Shown here piece by piece: positions 16,392 to 24,537 of a stretch of DNA of 64,000 nucleotides. Every line of letters starts with the position of its first letter. The first letter of the stretch is position 1. The stretch covers positions 248,001 through 312,000 of the forward strand of contig NZ_CM011002.1 of assembly GCF_000158095.2 (NCBI RefSeq), read 5' to 3'. This DNA is from Roseibium alexandrii DFL-11 (GTDB lineage Bacteria; Pseudomonadota; Alphaproteobacteria; Rhizobiales; Stappiaceae). Made by a program: the position numbers and the translations under genes. A model generated the notes under the pieces. It was not told the origin of the DNA, searched no databases, and saw only the letters and a program-made list of their open reading frames with translations.

Positions 16392-17486
16392 TCATACCTG
16401 GTCCAGACCAGCGAATATCCCCAAGATGAAGATCGCGTAAACACCGATGATGGCGTGGGAAATGATTGAAGGAACGACACTGCCGGAGCGCATGAACAAC
16501 CAGCCCCAAAGAAGAGACGGAACAATCACGGCGAGCGATACGAGCGGATTGAGATGGGCGTGAAGAACCGCGAACAGGAGTGTGGACACCAGATTGGCGA
16601 CCCAGCCTGCCGGGCCGATCACGCCGGTGAGAAAACTCTGGAGTGGTGCCTGGATGGCGCAGCGGATCGCAAATTGCTGAAACAGCACCGAAACCAGGTA
16701 AATCGCCAATGCGATGAGAAACAACCCGGGCTCCCGGACCCGTGTTCCGTCGTCCAGAACCAGGAAACTGAACAGTTCAGGCGGCGTTGCACCGTCCTCG
16801 CGGGCGAGCAAAATGAAGATCAGTTTTCCGAAAGTCATCAGGACACAGAATCCCAACGACCAAACAATACTCTCAACCACATAGCGCCTTTCCGGACGCA
16901 GGTTGAGCTTCAGGGTCCGGCTTTCCGGAGAGGACCAGCGGTCAAGGAAAAACGCGATGATGACAAGTGTCAGGAGCGCGATTACCGGGCCGAGGTCGTA
17001 AAAATGAGCCCGTGCGAGTTTCTGGATCGGCTCCAGGAGTAGTGTGAACACGCTGAAAATCGTCAGGATCGCAACAATGAAACGCCCCGTCGCTGCCCGC
17101 TCGCGTTCGCGGTCGGCCGTTCGGGTCAAAAGCTCCACCCGCTCGCTTTCATCGGCAATCATGACCAGAACGCCAATGCGTTCATCCGAGCCTTTCCGGT
17201 GAAGCAAGACCGTCCGGACACTGAGGTGGAGGATACCCTCCGGCCGTTCCAGGCTGATCGTCGCAACGTGTTCCTTGTCCGGCTGCCGGACAGCCTCAAG
17301 CACACAGTCTGTGAAGGCGTCGAGATCTTCCAGCGGCAGGAACACTTCGGCAACGGTCAGTCCGACCACGTCGGTTGCCGTGAGCCCAAAGATCGCTTCA
17401 GCGCCTGGGTTGAATGAGGTGAGCACGCCGTGCGGATCAATGGTGATGATCCCGTCTCGGGACGAAGCGACGATATCGTCGGTCAT
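16392..17486 (-). CDS. PAS domain fused to CPBP-family membrane protein (protease motif altered)
   Basis: This is a two-part protein of about 364 residues. Residues 1-115 form a PAS domain (DDIVASSRDGIITIDPHGVL, FNPGAEAIFGLTATDVVG), the usual ligand or redox sensor. After a short linker come about seven to eight membrane segments with CPBP (Abi/CAAX protease) features. The second motif FAVLHAH and a third ISHAIIG are kept, but the first motif, normally EExxxR, reads QQFAIR. The catalytic glutamates are therefore replaced by glutamines, and proteolysis may be lost or altered. It precedes the radical SAM gene by 19 bases. An in-frame TTG at 17525 would add 13 residues; neither start has a strong ribosome binding site. 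Confidence 0.8.
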   Translation of the reverse strand: MTDDIVASSRDGIITIDPHGVLTSFNPGAEAIFGLTATDVVGLTVAEVFLPLEDLDAFTDCVLEAVRQPDKEHVATISLERPEGILHLSVRTVLLHRKGSDERIGVLVMIADESERVELLTRTADRERERAATGRFIVAILTIFSVFTLLLEPIQKLARAHFYDLGPVIALLTLVIIAFFLDRWSSPESRTLKLNLRPERRYVVESIVWSLGFCVLMTFGKLIFILLAREDGATPPELFSFLVLDDGTRVREPGLFLIALAIYLVSVLFQQFAIRCAIQAPLQSFLTGVIGPAGWVANLVSTLLFAVLHAHLNPLVSLAVIVPSLLWGWLFMRSGSVVPSIISHAIIGVYAIFILGIFAGLDQV

Positions 17487-17695
17487 TGCCGCCGGAAATA
17501 CCTGCGTTTGGTCCGGGTCAGTCAAAAGGGCACCGGGCTAGAGCTGAACCGCTGCGGGTCGCCGCGAAAACTGAAATTGAAGTGGTCACAGAAACAGTCA
17601 ATCTGGATGTGCAAGTATCGATATGTGGCCAACATAGCCGTAACGAGCCCACTCGCGCCACCCGTCTCGTGCGGCGGTCCACTGCAGAGGCGGAC

Positions 17696-19081
17696 TTACG
17701 CCACCTCGAACCAATCCATCATGCCGGAGGCCGCATGGCCAAGCATGTGGCAGTGAACCAGCCATTTGCCGGGATTGTCAGCGACCAATGCAATCTTCAC
17801 GGTTTCGCCGCGCTGGGTTGTAAATGTGTCGCGCCAGTCCGGATGAGCCAGCTTCTCGCCGTTGCGCTCCAGAACACGGAAATGATGGCCGTGCAGATGG
17901 ATCGCGTGGGGGAAGGCGGTGTTGTTGGTGCTTTCCAAAATGATTGTCTCGCCGCGTTTTGCGGAGAAAAGCGGTTTGTCACCCATGCCCGCCTGGCCGT
18001 TGAACGCCCAAAAGTTTCCGGCCTGCACCAATTCCCGCATGGACAGTTCCTGGCCGTCCATTGTTGCTGATTGCATCCGGCCCATGGCGCCGCCCGCCAT
18101 GTCGAGCGGGAAAGACCGGGCGTTCACAAGATCGGGTTCTGGAAGAGAGTTGGGGGCTGGAACTCTCAGTTCCTTTGGCTCTGCTTTTTCACCGGACACA
18201 ACGAAATTAGCAAAGGTGAACGGCTGGCCTGTCATCATCTCAAAGGGGATCGGGCCGGCGCTGTCTGGCTTCATCACGAGATCCATGCGCTGGGCAGGCG
18301 CGAGCTGTATGACGCCGTCAATGTCTCTGGCCGTGCCGAAGCCTTGACCGTCCAGTGCGATGACCTTGGCGCCAAAACGGGACGGGGCCAGATCAAGGAC
18401 ACGAGAGGCTGAGGTGTTGATCAGGCGGATACGATGCCAGCGGCCCTTTCTGACCGGAATGTCGGGCAGCGATGTGCCGTTGATGGTCAACCAGTTGCCA
18501 AGCCGTCCAGCATGAGAGAAATCATGCCGGGCACCGAAACTCGCCGTATCGAGCAGGCCATTATCGTCCAATCGCCAATCGGACAGCGACAGGATAATGT
18601 CAGCATCCGGTGAGAAGGGATTGTCCTCTTCTTCAACAATTAGGGGACCGGCCAACCCGCGCGGCACCTGGTTCCAACTCATGTGATGGGCGTGATACCA
18701 GTATGTTCCAGCATCCGGGGCGACAAAATCATAGTCGAAGGTCTCACCGGGCTGCACCGCTGGCTGCGTGAGTCCGGAAACGCCATCCATGGCATTGTCG
18801 ATCCGGATACCATGCCAATGGACTGATGTCGGTTCGTCAAGGCTGTTCTTGAAGCGAACCTTGACCCGCTCCCCGCGCTTTACGCGGATTTCCGGTCCGG
18901 GGAGTTTCCCGTTGTAGAGCCATAGATCGGACAGGCCGCCATCTTCGCCGTAAAGCCTGCTTTGCCCTTTGACGGCTTCAAGCTGAATAAAGCCATCACC
19001 GCTCGCTGCCATTGCAAATCGCGGCATGCTCAATAGCGCTGCAGCGGAAGATATTGATTTAAGGAACTGTCTTCTATTCAT
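17696..19081 (-). CDS. Multicopper oxidase, Tat-exported
   Basis: This 461-residue periplasmic laccase/CopA-like enzyme begins NRRQFLKSISSAAALLSM, a twin-arginine signal. All four copper-binding motifs are visible: HWHG, WYHAHH, HAIHLHGHHF and the type-1 site HCHMLGHAASGMM. Such enzymes couple oxidation of metals or phenolics to reduction of O2 to water. A Met-rich stretch near residues 325-345 (MAGGAMGRMQSATMDGQELSM) resembles copper-tolerance members such as CueO and suggests Cu(I) oxidation, but this is inference. No copper exporter or copC lies beside it. The gene lies on the minus strand between the CPBP-PAS gene and folA. Confidence 0.93.
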   Translation of the reverse strand: MNRRQFLKSISSAAALLSMPRFAMAASGDGFIQLEAVKGQSRLYGEDGGLSDLWLYNGKLPGPEIRVKRGERVKVRFKNSLDEPTSVHWHGIRIDNAMDGVSGLTQPAVQPGETFDYDFVAPDAGTYWYHAHHMSWNQVPRGLAGPLIVEEEDNPFSPDADIILSLSDWRLDDNGLLDTASFGARHDFSHAGRLGNWLTINGTSLPDIPVRKGRWHRIRLINTSASRVLDLAPSRFGAKVIALDGQGFGTARDIDGVIQLAPAQRMDLVMKPDSAGPIPFEMMTGQPFTFANFVVSGEKAEPKELRVPAPNSLPEPDLVNARSFPLDMAGGAMGRMQSATMDGQELSMRELVQAGNFWAFNGQAGMGDKPLFSAKRGETIILESTNNTAFPHAIHLHGHHFRVLERNGEKLAHPDWRDTFTTQRGETVKIALVADNPGKWLVHCHMLGHAASGMMDWFEVA

Positions 19082-19310
19082 GCTGTCTTCACGGCCATAA
19101 AAGTGTCAGCGAGGATGGGACCGGGCTTGTCGGGCTTAGAACGCAGGGCCGGTCGTCTTCGGAATAATAGGGTGGGACGATAGGGCTTCCAGTTGCAGGA
19201 AGGTCAAGCCCGTGCCGTACAAAAGCGCCGCGTATGAAAAAGCGCTCGTTTTCCGGCTGGTACACGTGTTACGAGCCGGTTGATCATCGAGAATCGAGCG
19301 GGAGTGGGTT

Positions 19311-19820
19311 TTGTCTGAAATTGTCGTTATTGCTGCTGTGGCCAAAAACGGGATCATTGGCGCCGACAATGATATGCCCTGGCGCTTGTCATCCGATCTT
19401 AAGCGCTTCAAAGCCATGACCTTGGGCAAGCCTGTCATCATGGGCCGGAAAACGTTTCTGTCCTTTGGCGGAAAACCTTTGCCTGGCCGTCCGCACATCG
19501 TGATATCGCGGGATCCTGAGTACAAGCCCGGCGGCGCCGAAGCGGCGACCTCTTTACAGAGTGCGATAGACCGTGCGCGTGAAATCGCCGCAGACACATC
19601 AGCAGATGAGATCGCGATCATCGGCGGTGGTCAGATTTATGCCCAGGCGATGGACCTAGCTGATCGTCTGGAAATCACCGAGGTCGCTGCCGAACCCATC
19701 GGAGATACGCAGTTCCCTGAGATTGATACTGCTATCTGGTCGGAAACTGCCCGGGTATCCGGAGAGCAAACGGAAAAAGACAGTGCACCTTTTACCTTTG
19801 TGACCTATCGGCGCAAATGA
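19311..19820 (+). CDS. folA: Dihydrofolate reductase
   Basis: This 169-residue DHFR reduces dihydrofolate to tetrahydrofolate with NADPH, completing the thymidylate cycle begun by thyA. Motifs: GIIGADNDMPWRLSSDLKRFK with the proton-relay Asp in SSDLKRF, MGRKTFLSFGGKPLPGRPHIVISRD (cofactor and folate binding) and IIGGGQIYAQAM. Translation appears to begin at TTG 19311, preceded by GGGAGTGGG, which gives the standard N-terminal strand SEIVVIAAVAKNG. The folA stop is 27 bases before the GNAT start. Confidence 0.95.
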   Translation: MSEIVVIAAVAKNGIIGADNDMPWRLSSDLKRFKAMTLGKPVIMGRKTFLSFGGKPLPGRPHIVISRDPEYKPGGAEAATSLQSAIDRAREIAADTSADEIAIIGGGQIYAQAMDLADRLEITEVAAEPIGDTQFPEIDTAIWSETARVSGEQTEKDSAPFTFVTYRRK

Positions 19821-19847
19821 GCACTCACGCGACCTTTGGAGACAATA

Positions 19848-20303
19848 TTGAAGAATAAGCTTAATGGCGCCTGGAATACATTTGACGCTTTGAGCCCACG
19901 GGACGTACATGATCTTTTAAAACTCCGGCAGGATGTGTTCATGCTGGAACAGGATTGCCTTTTTCCGGAAATCGATGGCAAAGATCCGGACACTGAGCAT
20001 TATCTCCTGCGCGATGCGGAAACCGGCGCGCTCGCTGGCGCAATCCGATTGTCTTCGAGTGACGATGGCGCGGTCCGGATTGGCCGTGTCGTTGTAGCGC
20101 AGTCCCATCGCGGCCTTGGTCTTGGCCGGGACTTGATGCTGGCGGGCATGGAAAAGGCGCGGCAAATTGCGCCTGCTGGACAAGTGCACCTTTCCGCGCA
20201 GGCTCATCTTGAAAAATTCTATGCATCCCTTGGGTTTCGGACGGTTTCCGAGGTCTATTTAGAAGATGATATACCCCACATCGACATGATTGCGTCGCAT
20301 TAG
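19848..20303 (+). CDS. GNAT family N-acetyltransferase (ElaA-like)
   Basis: This GNAT protein is about 151 residues and resembles ElaA: WNTFDALSPRDVHDLLKLRQDVFMLEQDC at the N-terminus and the acetyl-CoA loop VAQSHRGLGLGRDLM (Q/RxxGxG/A). The acceptor is unknown. GGAG (19838-19841) fits TTG 19848 best; TTG 19836 is possible but has no ribosome binding site. It follows folA closely and is probably co-transcribed with it. Confidence 0.85.
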   Translation: MKNKLNGAWNTFDALSPRDVHDLLKLRQDVFMLEQDCLFPEIDGKDPDTEHYLLRDAETGALAGAIRLSSSDDGAVRIGRVVVAQSHRGLGLGRDLMLAGMEKARQIAPAGQVHLSAQAHLEKFYASLGFRTVSEVYLEDDIPHIDMIASH

Positions 20304-20426
20304 AACTTACCAACGGCCATTCAAGTCCGGTTCAACACCTATTGGGGCTTGAAAATCGAGTGCAAATAGCCCACCTGCGGTCCGGGAAGATCGCGTTGTT
20401 GATATGGCAGGAAGCCGGGTGCTGCG

Positions 20427-20455
20427 TTGAAAGCACATGGTAACTTCCCTATAAC
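20427..20455 (+). promoter_or_regulatory. Candidate heat-shock-like promoter for hflK
   Basis: TTGAAA (20427-20432) and TATAAC (20450-20455) are 17 bases apart, and the -10 reads CCCTATAAC. This resembles alphaproteobacterial sigma-32 promoters (TTGAAA ... CCCTAT). It would start transcription about 70 bases before hflK, in keeping with stress regulation of hflKC/degP in other bacteria. Confidence 0.45.
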
Positions 20456-20532
20456 CTACGTTGAGTCAGAACGGGCGAAAGCCAAAATCCAGCCGCGGTT
20501 ATCGGGGCTGGAGTTCACAGAAGGAAATCTTG

Positions 20533-21732
20533 ATGCCTTGGAGCAATCAGTCAGGTGGCGGTGGTGGCCCCTGGGGTGGTGGAAACAACGGCGGCCCATG
20601 GGGCGGCGGTGGAGGAAACAACAATGGTCCGTGGGGCGGTGGTCCCAATCGGGGCGGTGGCGGCGGCGGTGGCAATCCGCCTGACCTTGAAGAACTCCTG
20701 AAACGCACCCAAGACCGCATGAAAAACGTCCTGCCAGGTGGTGGCGGCGGTCTCGGTATCCTGGGCGTTCTCATTGTGATTGGACTTGGTGTCCTCGGTT
20801 GGCTCGCCACCGGTGTCTACATCGTTGACGAAGGTCGCGGTGAGGTGGGTGTCGAACTTGTGCTTGGTAAGGTTACAGACCAGACTGGCACCGGTTTCCA
20901 TTACAATTGGCCATACCCGATTGGTGAGGTCTACAAGCCGCAGGTCGAGCAGCAGCGCGAAACCACCGTTGGTGTTGAGGAGCTCTTCACCAACACCGGC
21001 GCAGTCCGCTCCCGCGATGTCCCGGAAGAAAGCCTCATGCTGACCGGTGATGAAAACATCGTTGACGTCGGCTTCAAGGTCCAGTGGCGTATCAAAAACA
21101 CGCGTGATGGTATCACCAATTACCTGTTCAACATTCAAAATCCTGAAGGCACCGTGAAAGCGGTTGCTGAAAGCGCGATGCGTGAAGTGGTCGGTGAGTC
21201 AAACATCGATGCGATTTTGACGCAAAACCGTGTGACCATTCAGAACGACGTGGCCACTTTGATGCAGAGCACGCTCGATTCTTATTTGGCCGGTATCGAA
21301 ATCACCGAAGTTCAGATGCAGAAGGTTGATCCGCCACAGCAGGTCATCGACTCATTCCGTGACGTTCAAGCGGCGCGTGCCGACCAAGAGCGGATCCAGA
21401 ACGAAGCCCAAGCTTACGCCAACCGGAAAATTCCGGAAGCGCGCGGCGAAGCAGCTCGGGTTCTGGAAGCTGCAAATGCCTACAAGGAACAAACCATTGC
21501 CGAGGCAACCGGTCAGTCGCAGCGCTTCACGAAAATTTATCAGGAGTACAAACTCGCGCCCGATGTGACCCGCGAACGCCTGTATCTGGAAACCCTGGAG
21601 AAAGTCTTGGGCGAGAATAACAAAATCATAATCGACAGCCAGTCGTCCGGATCCGGCGTCTTGCCCTTCCTGCCGCTAAACGACCTCAACGGACGCGGTG
21701 GCGGCCAGTCCACCCGCACGGGAGGGAACTGA
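20533..21732 (+). CDS. hflK: FtsH protease modulator HflK
   Basis: This 399-residue SPFH/band-7 membrane protein forms the HflKC complex that regulates the FtsH protease. The first 50 residues are a Gly/Asn/Trp repeat (GGPWGGGNNGG), a cytoplasmic tail typical of HflK. A membrane segment follows at about 80-105 (LGILGVLIVIGLGVLGWLATGVYIV) and then the SPFH domain with RSRDVPEESLMLTGDENIVDV. A coiled-coil region with EAQAYANRKIPEARGEAARVLEAA follows. AAGGAAATC before ATG 20533 fixes the start; an in-frame TTG at 20461 is less likely. hflC begins 2 bases after the stop. Confidence 0.97.
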   Translation: MPWSNQSGGGGGPWGGGNNGGPWGGGGGNNNGPWGGGPNRGGGGGGGNPPDLEELLKRTQDRMKNVLPGGGGGLGILGVLIVIGLGVLGWLATGVYIVDEGRGEVGVELVLGKVTDQTGTGFHYNWPYPIGEVYKPQVEQQRETTVGVEELFTNTGAVRSRDVPEESLMLTGDENIVDVGFKVQWRIKNTRDGITNYLFNIQNPEGTVKAVAESAMREVVGESNIDAILTQNRVTIQNDVATLMQSTLDSYLAGIEITEVQMQKVDPPQQVIDSFRDVQAARADQERIQNEAQAYANRKIPEARGEAARVLEAANAYKEQTIAEATGQSQRFTKIYQEYKLAPDVTRERLYLETLEKVLGENNKIIIDSQSSGSGVLPFLPLNDLNGRGGGQSTRTGGN

Positions 21733-21734
21733 TC

Positions 21735-22664
21735 ATGCGTAGCGGTATTTTTGGTATTGTTGTCGTTGTACTCGGCTTCCTGCTGTACACCTCGATCTTT
21801 GTGGTCAACCCGACGCAGCAGGCTCTGGTCTTGCAGCTCGGACGGGTGGATCGTGTGATCCAGGAGCCAGGCCCGCAGTTGAAATACCCGTTCGTTCAGA
21901 ACGTTGTTTATCTCGACAAGCGTATCCTCGACCTGGACATGAGCCCGCAGGAAGTTATCGCGGCTGACCTGAAGCGTCTCGTTGTGGATGCCTTCGCGCG
22001 CTACCGGATTTCCAACCCGGTTCTGTTCTATCAGCGCGTGAATAACATTCGGACGGCTAACCAGCGTCTCTCGACGTTCCTGCAGTCTTCGCTGCGTTCT
22101 GAGCTCGGCAAGGCGTCTTTCGAGGCGATCGTCCGGGATGACCGGTCCGGTCTCATGGAGCTGATCCGGCAGGAAGTCTCTCAAGCCGCAGCAGAGCTGG
22201 GCATCGAGGTGGTTGACGTGAAGATCCGTCGCGCAGACCTTCCCGATGCAAACTCTCAGGCGATTTTCGCCCGCATGCAGACCGAGCGTCAGCGTGAAGC
22301 AACAGAGATCCGAGCTCAGGGTGAAGAACAGTCCCGTCGAATTCGGTCCCGTGCGGACCGTGACGCGACCGTTCTTGTGGCGGAAGCCAACCGGGACTCA
22401 GAAATCATTCGCGGTGACGGGGATGCAGAGCGAAACAAAATCTTCGCGCAAGCCTTTGGCGCTGATCCTGAGTTCTTTGCCTTCTACCGGTCCATGCAGG
22501 CCTATGAAGCTGGATTGCAAGCGGGCGATACGAGCTTGGTCCTGTCTCCGGATTCCAGCTTCTTCCGGTTCTTCAAGGATCCAACCGGGGTGAATGCTCC
22601 GGCCAACGGTAGTGGATCTGACGATGTGGAAGATATCCGGTCACCCTCGCTCGCCGCGCAATGA
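21735..22664 (+). CDS. hflC: FtsH protease modulator HflC
   Basis: This 309-residue partner of HflK has an N-terminal membrane anchor (GIFGIVVVVLGFLLYTSIFVV) and an SPFH domain starting VNPTQQALVLQLGRV. A long helical region carries ERQREATEIRAQGEEQSRRIR. HflK and HflC form the cage around FtsH and dampen membrane protein degradation. A strong GGAGGGAACTGATC site precedes ATG 21735. Its stop overlaps the DUF2065 start (ATGA), so all three are translationally coupled. Confidence 0.97.
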   Translation: MRSGIFGIVVVVLGFLLYTSIFVVNPTQQALVLQLGRVDRVIQEPGPQLKYPFVQNVVYLDKRILDLDMSPQEVIAADLKRLVVDAFARYRISNPVLFYQRVNNIRTANQRLSTFLQSSLRSELGKASFEAIVRDDRSGLMELIRQEVSQAAAELGIEVVDVKIRRADLPDANSQAIFARMQTERQREATEIRAQGEEQSRRIRSRADRDATVLVAEANRDSEIIRGDGDAERNKIFAQAFGADPEFFAFYRSMQAYEAGLQAGDTSLVLSPDSSFFRFFKDPTGVNAPANGSGSDDVEDIRSPSLAAQ

Positions 22665-22846
22665 ATGAGCTTTTAACGGCGATCGGTTTGGTCCTGGTGT
22701 TGGAAGGAGTTCTGTACGCGATTGCGCCAGGTGGCATGAAGAATGTCATGCGCAGCGCTCTGGAAACACCGGACCAAACATTGCGTGCCGCAGGACTGGG
22801 CGCAGCCGTTATTGGCGTATTTCTTGTGTGGATCATCCGCGGATAG
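22661..22846 (+). CDS. DUF2065 (YjeT-like) small membrane protein
   Basis: This 61-residue protein has two hydrophobic segments, LLTAIGLVLVLEGVLYAIAPGGM and a C-terminal AAGLGAAVIGVFLVWIIRG. It matches the DUF2065/YjeT family, regularly found next to hflKC, but the function is unknown. The start overlaps the hflC stop by four bases. Confidence 0.9.
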   Translation: MNELLTAIGLVLVLEGVLYAIAPGGMKNVMRSALETPDQTLRAAGLGAAVIGVFLVWIIRG

Positions 22847-22858
22847 CGAAAAGTTTAA

Positions 22859-22893
22859 GGGCGGGAGGGGCCAAAACCTCCCGCCCGTTCTAT
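22859..22893. terminator. Hairpin terminator after hflKC-DUF2065
   Basis: A 10-bp perfect stem, GGGCGGGAGG / CCTCCCGCCC, with an 8-base loop stands just after the DUF2065 stop. It is followed by GTTCTAT, a weak U-tract. It separates the hflKC operon from degP. Confidence 0.75.
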
Positions 22894-22977
22894 ATTATCA
22901 GCTAAGTTCTGGGCCTGGCCCAGTCCCGTTTGCACTCTCACGACAGTCACGATGGCTGGTATGGAGGATAAAGCCCT

Positions 22978-24471
22978 ATGGCTCTGAAACTATTACGCCA
23001 AGGCATGCCGCGCGTTGTCTGTGCAACGGCTGGCATTATGCTCGGCGGTTTGATTGCGGTTACTCCCTTCCAGGGTTCCCATGCGCATGACGGCCATGGA
23101 CCTGAAAGTGTCGCAGACCTTGCCGAGAACCTGGCGGATGCCGTGGTGAACATTTCTACGGCTCAAACAGTCCAGGGACAGCGGTCTGTTCCGATGCCAC
23201 AGGTTCCCGAAGGCTCTCCTTTCCAGGAGTTTTTTGAAGAATTCTTCAACCGCCAGAACCGCGACGATGATCAGCCACGCCGTGTCCAGTCCCTCGGTTC
23301 TGGATTTGTTCTGGACGGCGAAGCCGGGATCATCATCACCAACAACCATGTGATTGACGGTGCTGACGAAGTCACGGCAAACTTTAACGACGGCACCAAA
23401 TTGCGTGCCGAAGTGATAGGAACGGATGAAAAAACAGATATCGCCGTTCTCAAGGTGGAGCCGGAAACGCCTCTGAAGGAAGTCAGTTTCGGCGATTCTG
23501 ACGGCATACGTGTCGGCGACTGGGTGATGGCAATCGGCAATCCGTTCGGCCTTGGTGGCACGGTGACTGTTGGTATTGTGTCCGCTCGGAACCGCGACAT
23601 CAATGCGGGTCCTTATGACAACTTCATTCAGACGGACGCCTCCATCAACCGCGGCAACTCCGGTGGTCCGCTGTTCGACATGGACGGCAACGTGATCGGC
23701 ATCAACACGGCTATCATCTCGCCGTCCGGCGGATCCATCGGCATTGGCTTTGCGATCCCGGCAAAGACTGCCATCCGCGTAATCGATCAGCTGCGCGAGT
23801 TTGGTGAAACCCGCCGTGGCTGGCTTGGCGTTCGGATCCAGGAAGTGACAGATGAGATCGCCGAGAGCCTTGGCATGGACGATGCCATAGGTGCCCTTGT
23901 TGCCGGCGTAACTGACGATGGCCCGGCTGCCAAGGGCAACATCGAGGCTGGAGACGTCATCATCAAGTTTGACGGCAAGACCGTTGAATCCATGCGGGAA
24001 CTGCCGCGGATGGTTGCCGAAACAGCGATTGGCAAGGAAGTCGATGTCGTTGTGCTTCGGAAAGGCGAGGAAGTCACGATCCGTGTGACCCTGGAGCGCC
24101 TTGAAGAAAACCAGGTGGCCGAGGCAAGCGCTCCTGCAGAGCAAGAGCCGGATCAGCCTGCTGAGACCAGCAAGGTGCTGGGCATGACACTGGCGGAGCT
24201 GGATGACGCATTGCGCCAGCAGTTTTCCATTGAAGAAGACGTGACCGGGGTTGTTGTGACCGAAGTCGAGGCTGGGTCTTCCGCAGAAGAAAAACGGGTG
24301 ATGGCAGGCGATGTCATCAAGGAGGTCGCCCAGGAAGGTGTTTCGACACCAGCCGATGTCGAAGCGGAAATCCAGAAGCTCAAGGATGACGGCCGCCGGT
24401 CAGCGCTTCTGCTTCTCGCCAATCCGACCGGCGATGTCCGTTTCGTTCCGGTTCGGATCGAGGACAACTAG
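22978..24471 (+). CDS. degP: Do family serine endopeptidase (DegP/HtrA)
   Basis: This 497-residue periplasmic protease/chaperone has a signal sequence (about residues 1-35). The catalytic triad is visible: His in ITNNHVIDGADEV, Asp in DEKTDIAVLKVEP and Ser in RGNSGGPLFDMDG. It carries two PDZ domains at about 280-365 (RRGWLGVRIQEVT) and 395-490 (LGMTLAELDDALRQQF). It degrades or refolds misfolded envelope proteins. GGAGG precedes ATG 22978. A strong hairpin terminator separates it from hflC, but it could still share stress control. Confidence 0.95.
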   Translation: MALKLLRQGMPRVVCATAGIMLGGLIAVTPFQGSHAHDGHGPESVADLAENLADAVVNISTAQTVQGQRSVPMPQVPEGSPFQEFFEEFFNRQNRDDDQPRRVQSLGSGFVLDGEAGIIITNNHVIDGADEVTANFNDGTKLRAEVIGTDEKTDIAVLKVEPETPLKEVSFGDSDGIRVGDWVMAIGNPFGLGGTVTVGIVSARNRDINAGPYDNFIQTDASINRGNSGGPLFDMDGNVIGINTAIISPSGGSIGIGFAIPAKTAIRVIDQLREFGETRRGWLGVRIQEVTDEIAESLGMDDAIGALVAGVTDDGPAAKGNIEAGDVIIKFDGKTVESMRELPRMVAETAIGKEVDVVVLRKGEEVTIRVTLERLEENQVAEASAPAEQEPDQPAETSKVLGMTLAELDDALRQQFSIEEDVTGVVVTEVEAGSSAEEKRVMAGDVIKEVAQEGVSTPADVEAEIQKLKDDGRRSALLLLANPTGDVRFVPVRIEDN

Positions 24472-24497
24472 GGTTTTCGAACCTGACGTGAAATCGA

Positions 24498-24527
24498 AAG
24501 GGCGCCGATCGGCGCCCTTTTTGCTTA
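24498..24527. terminator. Bidirectional terminator between degP and serB
   Basis: GGGCGCCGATCGGCGCCC is a fully self-complementary 18-mer, followed by TTTTTGCTT and flanked on the other side by A residues. It sits between the convergent degP and serB genes and can end both. Confidence 0.88.
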
Positions 24528-24537
24528 GTGAAAGCTC

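Noticed and set aside
19136..19621. 161-codon minus-strand frame over folA
   Set aside because: Ser/Thr/Pro-biased antisense frame; folA motifs are on the plus strand.
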